From Mycoplasmopsis citelli (lineage in GTDB: Bacteria; Bacillota_I; Bacilli_A; Mycoplasmatales; Metamycoplasmataceae): 64,000 bases of DNA. Under the pieces are notes generated by a model. It was not told the DNA's origin. It made no database searches and saw only the letters and a list, made by a program, of their open reading frames with translations. A program made the position numbers and the translations under genes. Shown piece after piece: positions 14,278-23,530 of the stretch (its first letter is position 1; each line of letters opens with the position of its first letter). The stretch spans positions 1,178,001 through 1,242,000 of the forward strand of contig NZ_LR215036.1 in NCBI RefSeq assembly GCF_900660645.1, written 5' to 3'.

Positions 14278-15090
14278 CTAAATTGATTTAACAATTTTGC
14301 TTGAAAAAATAAAATAAACAATTAAAGGTAATGCTACAACTACTAAAGCTCCTGCTGATTGAATGTTGATAAAATATCCTCCTGCTGGAGTAGGGCCAAT
14401 TTGTCTAAATCAAATTCCAACTGTTTTTGTGTCAGTCCCACTTAATAAGTAATTTGGCCATAAAAAGTCATTTCACACTGAAACAAAACTAAAAACAATT
14501 AATAATAAATAAATTTCTTTCATCTCTTTTCAATATACTAAATACATTTTTTGTCAGATGTTTAAATTATCAATTAAAGAGGCTTTATGATATTTTTGTT
14601 TACTTTTTTCAAAATGTATTGATAAGTTATACATAAAAAAGTAAGAGAAAATTCCATTTGTTACTAAAGAAATTGGAGTAAGTGAGTTTGTTAAATGTAA
14701 ATCATTTAATAATTTATTAAGCGAAAAATAAATTGTAAATTCAGGGATAAACGAAAATACTAATATAATAATTCAAATAAATTTAGTAATTTTTTTACTG
14801 AGTTTTGATAAGCCAATGGCAAATAATGAATAAATAATTAAACGAGCAAAAATTAAAACAAGTGAGCTTTCTAGTGAAATTAAAATTGCATTTCAAAACA
14901 TAGTATCTTTAAAGAAGCTAAAATTTTGAAATTCCAATTCTTTAAAAAAGAGCGAATATTCTTTATTTGTTGTAGCGGAAGTAGACATTAGTGATGTTAC
15001 AATAAGGATATAAAGAGGAAATAAAATAATAAAAATCAAAAGTAAAACCAAGGCAATTATTGATATGTCTTTGATGATTTTTTTATACAT
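14278..15090 (-). CDS. Sugar ABC transporter permease, MalG type
   Basis: A 270-residue inner-membrane subunit of a binding-protein-dependent ABC importer. It has the N-terminal LIFIILFPLYILIVTSLMS helix typical of MalG/UgpE proteins, about six membrane segments, a cytoplasmic EAA-like loop (KASLIDNLNIWQKMYLV, lacking the usual glycine), and a late VSVWNDFLWPNYLLSG segment, a family hallmark. The start overlaps the MalF-type gene by 34 nt and has a strong AAGGAGG site. It is last in an ATPase-MalF-MalG operon. No solute-binding protein gene is in the operon. Confidence 0.85.
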
Positions 15091-16040
15091 TTTGCCTCCT
15101 TTTTGGATTTACCAATGATTTTTTTAATTGATATTTTAAGCATAAAATAACTAAATCAAGTGGCAATAAATAAAAATAGTAAATATAAAATAACAATTAC
15201 ACTAGCTGCATAGGCTTTATTAGCATCAACAGTTAGCACTCCACCAAAAGGTTTAGTTAGTGAGAAAACATAACTAGCTAATGTGTGCGCGTTGCTTGAT
15301 TGAATTTTATCTTCTTCAATAATTGCACCAGGATACATTAAAAACGAAAAAATTAAATTTGTATAAGCAACTAAAATAAAAGCTTTACTAAATTCTTGAT
15401 AATATAAATATCTTAATTTATCAAAAAAAGTTAAGTTATCAATTTGAATTAGTTTTTTATATTTTTCATTAATTCGACTAAAAATAAATCCAAAAATAAC
15501 TATATTAAAGGGAAGTGATCTTCAAAGTTGGAAAATAAATAGGTAAAATTTAATGTTAAGTTTGTTGTTTCCATATATAAAACTTTTCTTTGAATGAAAA
15601 AACTCAAAAAATAAGTTTTCTTGACTAAAAAGCAAAATAAATGCTAATCCAACTGTAAAGCTAGAGATAAAAAATTGTGAGTATATTAACTTTAAAAAGA
15701 AATTTCTAGTTCTTTTTAAAGTTAGCGAACTAATTAAATAAGCAATGATAATTGAAAACAGTAATGAAAAGAAAGTTGGAACAAAAAATAAAAAGGTCGA
15801 ATTAGATATAGCCACTTTAAAATCTGGATCAATAAAGACCTTGCTATAATTATTTATCCCATATTGATAAATAGTTTTTTTAGTTTCACTAGGAAAGATT
15901 ACAAAAGATTCACTGATAATATTAATAATTGGGTAGATATAAAAAATTAAAATAATCACAAAAAGCGGAAGCATATAAAGTATTGCTATAGAATACTTTT
16001 TGAGCACTTCTTTGTTAAATTTAAATTGCAATTTCTTCAT
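15057..16040 (-). CDS. Sugar ABC transporter permease, MalF type
   Basis: A 327-residue permease. The N-terminal helix (YMLPLFVIILIFYIYPIINI) and the following periplasm-side region (INNYSKVFIDPDF) are typical of MalF/UgpA subunits. Its EAA-like loop is LIQIDNLTFFDKLRYL. It pairs with the MalG-type protein to form the membrane channel. Start overlaps the ATPase gene by 20 nt and its end overlaps malG by 34 nt. Confidence 0.85.
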
Positions 16041-17199
16041 TTTGAAATTTCAAGATTTTTTCTTGATCAATTTTTACATCTACTCAATCACCAATATTCA
16101 TTTTATTATTAGTGCTTAGCGTTATATAAGTGGACTTTTCATTAGTGACTTTATAAATAGTTAAATCAGCAATATTTTCCTTACTTATGATTTTTCACTG
16201 ACTATCTAAATTATTAGCAAGAGTAATATAAATGTCCCGAGGTTTTATGAAAGATTTGCTATTGACATCTTCGGAAATTAAATTAAGTTTTGGAAAACAG
16301 AAAAAATTTGCTACAAAAAAAGTTGCAGGGTATTCCAAAACATTATCTTTTGTGTCAAATTGTTCAATTTGACCATTTCTTAGCACCAATATATAATCAC
16401 TAAGTTTAAGTGCATCATTTTGATCGTGAGTCACTAAAATAATTGATAAATTAAATTCCTTTTTAATTTTTGCAATTCACTCAATGGTTTTTTCCTTGAT
16501 TTTTACATCCAAAGCCGAAAAAGGCTCATCCATTAAAATTAATTGTGATTTTTTGATAATAGCTTTAGCTATTAAGACTCTTTGCTTTTGACCCCCTGAG
16601 ATGTTTTGAGCTTTATTATTGAGAATTTCGGTTATTTCAACTTTTTTAGCAATAAATTCTAAATCTTTTTTAAAAAATTTTTTTAATCTTAATTGTGTGA
16701 TAAGTTGTTTGAAAAACTTAAAATCTTTAAATAAAAAAAATCAAAACATCAAAATTCACAACCTTCAAAAAAGAGATTTTTCTTTTTTAGGATTGGTATT
16801 ATTTAAATAATGATTTACTTGATTGTGGATATATTTAGAGTTTTTAAATTCTAAAATTTTTGGATTTTGTAAAAATTCACTTCGTTTTTCCTTACGTCAC
16901 ACAAAGGAATTTTTTGCACTTAAATAAATATTTTGAAAGACACTAATTTCTTCATAAAGAAAGTTTTCTTGTAAAATATATCCAATATCAGAAGTTGTTA
17001 TATCCTTATATAACTTAATTTCCGAATTTTTTGCAATTTCTATTTTAGAGAGTAAATTTAGCAATGTAGTTTTACCAGCTCCAGAAGGTCCCACTAGAGA
17101 AATTATTTTATTTTTAGGCAATCTTAATTCTGGAATGTTTAAAATAATTTTGTTATCTTTTTTTAAAACTACATTTTTTATAGTTGCAATTTCATCCAT
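16021..17199 (-). CDS. Sugar ABC transporter ATPase, MsmK/UgpC type, with insertion
   Basis: A 392-residue ATP-hydrolysing subunit. Walker [10 protein letters not shown] is at residues 37-45, the Q-loop at about 77, signature SGGQKQR at about 201, Walker B LILMDEP, the D-loop SALD and H-loop VTHD follow. The distance from Walker A to the signature is about 65 residues longer than in ordinary MalK: a Lys/Phe/Trp-rich insertion sits in the helical subdomain where the permeases dock. A C-terminal TOBE-like regulatory part follows. A -10 box lies 9 nt before the ATG, overlapping the manA terminator. Confidence 0.88.
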
Positions 17200-17208
17200 A
17201 GTTCCTAT

Positions 17209-17214
17209 ATTATA
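17209..17214 (-). promoter_or_regulatory. -10 box of the ABC operon, fused to manA terminator
   Basis: TATAAT begins in the T tract of the 17216-17245 hairpin and ends 9 nt before the ATPase ATG, leaving a leader of about 2-3 nt. Confidence 0.55.
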
Positions 17215-17215
17215 A

Positions 17216-17245
17216 AAAATGTTTAGTTATTAACTAAACATTTTT
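17216..17245. terminator. Terminator after manA
   Basis: A near-perfect palindrome, AAATGTTTAGTTA and its complement, flanked by A and T runs. It lies 24 nt beyond the manA stop codon. Confidence 0.8.
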
Positions 17246-17269
17246 CTTCTTTTATGCATCAAAAAGCTT

Positions 17270-18175
17270 TTATAAATAATTTAAAAACAATTGCATTTTT
17301 CCTTTTAATTTAAAATTAAGCTTTTGTTTACTTACTATCAATACATCTCCAGATTTTACTTCTAATGCATCTATAAAACCTTCACCATTGTAAATAACTA
17401 TTTCAATGCAATGTTTTGATTTTTGTGTAGAAATAGTCATTTCCTGGTCATTTAATTCTATTTTAGTTAAATTAAAGTTTTTAGTTTTATAAAAACCATT
17501 AGTTAATGTTTTTTGAATTTCGGGTTGAAGGTGCAACTTAATTGTTTCTAGGGATTCATTAATATGTATTTGTCTTTTTTGTCCTAATTGATCCACTCGC
17601 TCATAATCATATAAGCGATATGTAATATCGCTAGATTGTTGTAATTCAAAAACTAACGTATCAGCAGGGACCCCATGAACTAAACCAGCTTCAATAAAGA
17701 CAAAATCATTAATTTCAAGTTTAACTTTATTTAAATATTTTTCGATATTTTTACTATTGATAGTTTTTGAAATTTTCTCAATATCTGTAGTTTTTGTTCC
17801 TAAAATAAAAGGATCTTGGCTATTTTTTAGAACATATCAACATTCATTTTTTCCTAAAGTTCCCAATTTTTGAGCATATTCATCATCAGGATGAACCTGA
17901 ATACTTAATGGCAACTTAGCATCTAAAAATTTTGTTAAATTGGGATAAACAAATGTCTTTGCTTGTTCATTTGTTAAATTAAAAAAGTTTGGATTTTCCT
18001 TAATAAAATCGCTAAATTTTTGATTGGTTTCTCTAACTGCAGATTCGCAACCTTTTATCACAGAGATAAGTCAAGCCTCACCAACATTATTTTGCAAGTT
18101 GTACATTTGCTTAATATTGTCATTAGCTCACAAAGTTTCTTTAAAATATGGTTTTAAAAATATTATCTTATTCAT
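17270..18175 (-). CDS. manA: Mannose-6-phosphate isomerase, class I
   Basis: A 301-residue cytosolic zinc enzyme that converts mannose-6-phosphate to fructose-6-phosphate. N-terminal LKPYFKETLWAND, the zinc-ligand motif LSIQVHPDDEYA, the following KNECWYV (Glu ligand) and the later VFIEAGLVHGVPAD (His ligand) match the short, Firmicute-type ManA. Its start overlaps the 96-residue gene by 8 nt. The same operon carries a PTS transporter, which suggests that the PTS product feeds ManA. Confidence 0.92.
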
Positions 18176-18458
18176 TTTTATTGAGTTTTTTATTAAATTG
18201 TGAATTTCCGAATAATGCACTTAAAACAAGTAACAAAACTCCTCAAATTAATAAAAATATACCATAAATAAATTTAGAAATTTGAATTTGTTTAGAACTT
18301 TTTTCAAGGTGTAATTCAACAAATTTTAGATAGTCTGCACTTCCTAAAGCAACCAAAACTATCCCTGCTATTAAGCAAATAACAGCAAATGTTAATAAGA
18401 TTATAAAAATTATCTTATCCCTTGATAATTGAGCATTAAAAAGCTTTCTTGCTGTCAT
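18168..18458 (-). CDS. Small two-helix membrane protein
   Basis: A 96-residue protein with two hydrophobic helices (IIFIILLTFAVICLIAGIV and FIYGIFLLIWGVLLLVLSAL) and short charged tails. I do not recognise it. It overlaps the PTS gene by 23 nt and manA by 8 nt, so it is embedded in the sugar operon and may be an accessory of the permease. Confidence 0.65.
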
Positions 18459-20448
18459 TTTTTCCTCTCTTAAAGAAATTGATTTTCTCTAAAATTATTG
18501 CTAATTTTGATGACTTTTTAATATTTTTATCTTTTCAAAAACCATAAATTAAGGCAGTAATTGTTGTTCCTACGATTATACTAATAAAGAAAAATAAAAT
18601 TCCTAATCCAGTTCCGTGAGTTTGAGAGCCTACTGCACCTAAAATTGCAACAATTGGTCCTCCGTGCGCCGCTGCATTTGAAACACTTAAAGCACCAGCT
18701 ATACCACCAGCTACTGATGAACCTACTACATTTGCTACAATTACACGTTTAGGATCGGCGACCGCAAAAGGAATAGCTCCTTCAGAAATTCCAATAAATC
18801 CCATTAAAATTGCTGAAAGCCCTAAAGATTTTTCGTTATTGCTAAATTTCTTTCTAAAAATTAATGTTGCTAGTCCCATTCCTAAAGGAGCAACTGGAAT
18901 AGCGGCCCCAACCATTCCCATAGGTTGGAAGATTTTTTGCGAAACTAATGCAGTTGAAGTTAAAAAAGCAACTTTATTAATTGGTCCTCCCATATCAAAA
19001 CCAGCCATTGCTCCAAGTAAAATACCTAATAAAAAGGCAATCCCTATTCCTAAATTAGATTTTGTTGTAAAAATACTTTGCAGTGCAGCGATAAATTTAT
19101 CCATAACTCAACCAATTGGAGCACCAACAACAAAAATCACTAACAGACTGTAAAATAAGGTAACTCCAATTGGAATTATAAACATTGGAATAAGTGCACT
19201 TACTGATTTTTGAATTTTGAAATTGGTAATTCATTTAACTGTATAACCAATTAATAACCCAAATAAAATACTTCCAATAAATCCCATTGGCGTAACTGCT
19301 GAAATACCACCAATATTAAAGAATAAATCACTTTTATTAGCAATAAATGAGACCACAAACGCAGGCATTAGAGCGGCCCGACCCGCAATCGAATATGCAA
19401 TATATGCACCTAAGGCACCTATCATTAAGGTAAATGAAACCACTCCAATTTCTAAAATTCATCATAGAAAATCACCTTTTGGAGCAGCGGCATTATTTCC
19501 GTATATGCTCTTTCCAAAACCTAAGGAAATAGCAATCATAATTCCACCAAAAATAACATAAGGAATCATGTACGAAATCCCATTAATAATATGTCTTAAA
19601 AGACCTTGTTGCGTTTGAGTTGTTGAGGTTGTTTTAACTTTAGTAACTTGATAAATATTTGCATTTTTTGCTTTTTGGATTACTTCTTTAGGATTATGAA
19701 TAGCTTCTTTAGTTGAGGTAATATAAACTTTTTTACCGCCAAAATCATCTAGCGGAATTTGCACATCTGAAGCAATAATAACAAATTCAGCTTCAGCAAT
19801 ATCTGTTTGAGTAAGCTTGTTTAAAATTCCAACTGACCCACGCGTTTCAATTTTGGGACTATATCCTAATTGCTTTAAGGTATTATTAAGTGTTTCTGCC
19901 GATAAATAAGTATGAGCAATTCCCACAGCACACGAAGTAATACCAATTACTTTTTTACCGCTTAAAATGTGAGAATTGTCTAAATTTTTATTCATCAAAT
20001 AATCGCTGATTATTTCATATATTTCATCTGCAGAATCACTTTGAGTAAGTTTTTCAACTTTGTCCAAATCTAACAAAATAGTAGAAACTTTCGCTAATAT
20101 ATCCATGTGTAAAGCTTCTTTATTGTTATTTGGAATTAGTATCACAAACATATACTTTACCTTTGAATTATCAAAAGTTTTTCAATTTATTGAATCATTA
20201 GTTTTTATAAAAAACAAACTGGGTTTTTCAATTGCATCACTTTGACAATGAGGAATAGCAAACCCTTTTTCAATTCCAGTTGATAATTCCAGTTCTCTTT
20301 GTTTTAGTGATTTAATTAAATTATCTTCTGATGTGGCGATTTTTAAAGCTTTTGCTTTTTTAGCAATAAAAGCAAAAGCATCATCAATGCTACTTAAATT
20401 CTCTTTTATAAAAACATAATCGCGTTTAAATACTTCATGTCTTTCCAT
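18436..20448 (-). CDS. Fructose-family PTS permease, EIIABC fusion
   Basis: A 670-residue phosphotransferase permease that imports and phosphorylates a sugar. Order is EIIA (active His67 in KGFAIPHCQSD), EIIB (Cys173 in VIGITSCAVGIAHTYLSAE) and EIIC with the GISEGAIPFAVADP and HGGPIVAILGAVG motifs of the fructose/mannitol superfamily. Length is normal for FruA-type fusions. No fruK (1-phosphofructokinase) is adjacent; instead the operon contains manA and an RpiR regulator lies upstream. Mannose or a mannosyl glycoside is therefore a reasonable substrate, but this is inference from context. Confidence 0.9.
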
Positions 20449-20525
20449 ATTTTTATTTTATAACTAGCATTTTTATATTTTAAGAAAAGAAAATAATTTC
20501 GGATAATTGGCAAATAAATGAAAAA

Positions 20526-21362
20526 TTATTTGTTTCATTGTTCTAAAATATCAAGATTAAAGGATAACTTATCATCATAATTTTTGACTTTTTTACTTTG
20601 CAAAATTAAGAAAATTAAATCAGCAATAAAATGTTGATTGATTTTTGAAGAAATTGAGACAAACCGTTTGCTTTGCTCTATTGTTGAATATAAAATTACG
20701 TTTTCATATTTTTCTTTGGATTGTTTATTTGAAGTAATTAAACAAAATTTAATATGGTATTTGGTAAATAAATTAACAATAAATTTAATTTCTCTGGTAT
20801 TGCAGCTTTTTGAAAATAAAATAACAAATTTATTTTCAATATCAATTTGTGTAGTAATTAAAAGAAGTGAATGAAAATCTCTAAAAGCAACTGAATTAAT
20901 TCCTAATTTTTGCATATTGGTAGCTAGTTCTGATGCTGATAAATGTGAAGAACCAGCTCCATATAAATAAATCCGTTCATGCGATAAAATGTGTTGAATC
21001 ACTTCATTAACTTCATTTAAATTAAGCAGATGTGAAGTTTGTGAAATGCTTTCTTTATAAAACAAAAATAACTGCTTTAAAATCAGTTTGTCATAATTAA
21101 TATTTTCAGAGACCTTTAAATCAGTGTTTAAAAAATTATGATACACATAAAACTGCATATCTTTTAAAGAATCAAAATCTAGCTTTTTTGCAAGTCTTGA
21201 TATTATTGATAAAGAAATGCCTGTATTATTAGAAAGTTGCTTAATTGAGCATCGATAAAATTTTTCTGGATATTTTGAAGCAAAATTAATTAAATTGAGT
21301 TCGGTTTTAGTTAATTTATCAAGCTGTTTTTGATTAAAAAATGTATATACTGTTTCTTTCAT
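20526..21362 (-). CDS. RpiR/MurR family transcriptional regulator
   Basis: A 278-residue regulator: N-terminal helix-turn-helix (FYRCSIKQLSNNTGISLSII then SRLAKKLDFDSLKDMQFYV, the usual RpiR signature) and a C-terminal SIS sugar-phosphate-binding domain (RIYLYGAGSSHLSASELATNM, later FVILFSKSCNTREIKFIV). A TGA codon is Trp and the protein ends three codons later. Start follows a good AGAGGAG site. It lies upstream of the PTS-manA operon in the same direction, so it probably controls that operon in response to a sugar phosphate. Confidence 0.88.
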
Positions 21363-21484
21363 TGCTCCTCTTTAAATCAATTTTACAAAATTTACAGCTC
21401 AAATAAACACCAATATTTAAATGTAAATATTAGTAAAATAACTTAATTTTGTATTTGTCAACTTATTTAAAAGTTTTTAATAAA

Positions 21485-21524
21485 AAAACAACTATAAAAA
21501 ATATAAATTCTTTATAGTTGTTTT
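21485..21524 (-). terminator. Hairpin with T tract on the minus strand
   Basis: AAAACAACTATAAA pairs with TTTATAGTTGTTTT around a 12-nt loop and is followed by a T tract on the minus strand. No protein gene lies just upstream on that strand; the dispersed element at 21611-21890 does, which suggests that it is transcribed. Confidence 0.6.
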
Positions 21525-21610
21525 GCCATGTGTCAATAAAAATTATTGGCAATAAAAATTTAAAAACTATTTGTTTGTATGTTTGTATAAAATCAATTTA
21601 AAAATGAAAT

Positions 21611-21890
21611 AATTTTCATTTATTAAATATACCCGAAGCTAATTTAAATTGTAATTACAAACTAATTAAATAAAAAAAATCAAGGAGGTAAATAGCATAA
21701 TTTTGATAAAGCTTTTATTTCTAAGTAACAAATTCTAAAAAATATCATATAAAACTGTTTTTTGATGTTAATAAGGTAATTATGCCATCATTTTTTAGTT
21801 AATTATTAGTAAACATTCAAATGCCTCAGGTAATAATTATAACAGATATAAAGCAAATATTTCAATAAAAATGAAAAAAATTTAAAAAAA
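21611..21890. repeat. Dispersed non-coding element, copy 1
   Basis: About 270 nt that align, with gaps, to 23131-23390. Shared landmarks in order are TTTTCATT, GAAGCTAATTTAAATTG, the palindrome TTGTAATTACAA (21649-21660), CAAGGAGGTA (21681-21690), GATAAAG, TTTTTTAGTTAATTA-like and ATAATTATAACA. Neither strand has a conserved frame. The minus strand carries a conserved GTTATAATTA (a -10 box) and ends at a terminator, so an RNA gene is possible. Confidence 0.6.
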
Positions 21891-22052
21891 TGCATTTTCT
21901 AAATAAAAATATGGTTAGTCTTGATAGACAGATTAATGATTTTCTTTAAAAAACATAACTTTATCTAGAAAGTTAAGAAAATTATAATATTTTTTTGATA
22001 TTTTAAATTAGAAATTAAAATACAGATTATCCCATTGGCTCTTTAAAAGCTA

Positions 22053-22511
22053 TTATTTATTGTTTGACTTTTGACTTTCGCTAATAAAATGAAATTCTAA
22101 TTTATTTTTTAAGCAAAATTGTTCAAATTTAGAACCTGAAAAACTAAATAAGAAAAGATAAATTTTCTTAACAAATGAAAGGCTAGAAACATCGACTTGA
22201 TATTTTTGTGGGTTTTTGTTAGATAATGAAATTCAAACTAATCCCATTTTAATTCATAAAACAAGAACAAATAAACCTGCCACAGCATAAATAACATAAA
22301 TAATTTCTTGTCCTTTATATAAATTATTTGATTGTTTTTGATTAGTTTTTTGTTCTTTAGGAATTCCGTATACACCCAATAATACTGCAAATAAAACAAT
22401 ATAAGCAATTAAAAAAATAATTAAAGCAAAATTAAGAAAATTGTGAAAATTAGCAAGCTTTTTACTAAATATTATTTTAGATTTGAATTTAGGTTTAATT
22501 AATTGACTCAT
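22053..22511 (-). CDS. Unknown membrane protein, 152 aa
   Basis: Not recognised. A basic N-terminus, a hydrophobic helix at about residues 28-48, a polar Lys/Gln/Asn loop, a second helix at about 68-88 followed by a Trp-containing amphipathic stretch, and a polar C-terminal tail of about 50 residues. The start ATG follows a CAAGGGAG site at a short distance. Two TGA Trp codons are needed for full length. The two copies of the dispersed element flank this gene. Confidence 0.65.
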
Positions 22512-22741
22512 TTTTAACTCCCTTGAGCATTAACATTAATTTTACTCTTTTTAACAGAGATAATTAGTATTTGTAAATATAATTCAACAAAAGTATATCG
22601 TCTTAATTAAATAAATGCTAAAAAATCACTAAAAAGGTTTTTAAATTACTTAATAAATTAATAAAAATATAAAGTATGCTTATTGTAGTAAAACTACCAA
22701 ATTTATTTTTTTGATAATCTTCTTTTTAAATTTATATTAAA

Positions 22742-22769
22742 AACCACAAAAAGTAATCTTTTTGTGGTT
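22742..22769 (-). terminator. Strong hairpin, terminator
   Basis: AACCACAAAAAG and CTTTTTGTGGTT form a 12-bp stem around TAAT. The minus strand continues with TTTTTAA, so it would end a minus-strand transcript, possibly of the remnant at 22799-22906 or of the element at 23131-23390. Confidence 0.65.
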
Positions 22770-22798
22770 AACTTTACATAATTTTCAAAAATTCCATT

Positions 22799-22906
22799 TT
22801 ATTTTTGCTCATTTTTAAAAGTACTAATATAATTAAGATACCAATAATAATTTGTTTCCTTTAAAGTCTTTAACTCTTGTTTTAAGTTATTTGTTGTTGT
22901 TGTTTA
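22799..22906 (-). pseudogene. Possible 3' remnant of a lost gene
   Basis: An open frame without a start, reading NNLKQELKTLKETNYYWYLN and ending FKNEQK-stop about 30 nt before a terminator. Upstream the frame is closed. It looks like the tail of a decayed gene, but it is short and the call is weak. Confidence 0.3.
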
Positions 22907-22937
22907 TATGTCTTATTCGAGTGTTTTTGACAAGAAG

Positions 22938-22970
22938 AATATTATAAAAATGGGTAATTTTTATAATATT
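22938..22970. promoter_or_regulatory. Perfect inverted repeat carrying a -10 box in each arm
   Basis: The 14-base arm AATATTATAAAAAT and its exact complement flank GGGTA. Each arm contains TATAAT on one strand. A TTGACA lies at 22927-22932 just outside. It could be an operator or a pair of divergent promoters in an otherwise gene-free kilobase. Confidence 0.4.
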
Positions 22971-23130
22971 TTAAATCAAACAGTAAAAAATATTGGTATA
23001 CAAAATTTAAAAAGTTTATATAAAAGAAATTTCCAAAATAAAGATAGCAAATTTTGTTAATTTTATTAAATAGTTCATGAAAAAATCAATTTAATTTTGC
23101 AAAAATTTTATAAATCTTAAACTTTGAAAT

Positions 23131-23390
23131 TTATTTTCATTTTTTAAATATATCTGAAGCTAATTTAAATTGTAATTACAAACTTTTTAAATAAAAACTC
23201 AAGGAGGTACATATTGTAATTTAGATAAAGATTTTTAATAACAAAATCTAAAAATCATCTTTAAAATCAAAAATAAGTGTTAATTAAAAATTATGTAAGC
23301 ATTTTTTAATTTAATTACTTAGTAAATATTCAAATACAATAGAGTTTAATTATAACATAAACACTTGAGTAAAAATGAAAAATATTACAA
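23131..23390. repeat. Dispersed non-coding element, copy 2
   Basis: Diverged copy of 21611-21890. The palindrome TTGTAATTACAA is at 23170-23181 and AAGGAGGTAC at 23201-23210, each at about the same offset as in copy 1. It ends about 140 nt before the coiled-coil gene at 23531. Apart from this element and the hairpins listed, 22512-23530 holds nothing that I can recognise. Confidence 0.6.
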
Positions 23391-23530
23391 TTTTATAAGA
23401 AGTCTTTAATTTTGTTATTCAGTGATAAAAACTTACACAAAACAACAACATCGAGTAATTTAGCTCAAAAATAAAAATTAATTTTTAATTAATAAAACTA
23501 TATACATTATCTCTAGCAAAGGAAAAACTT

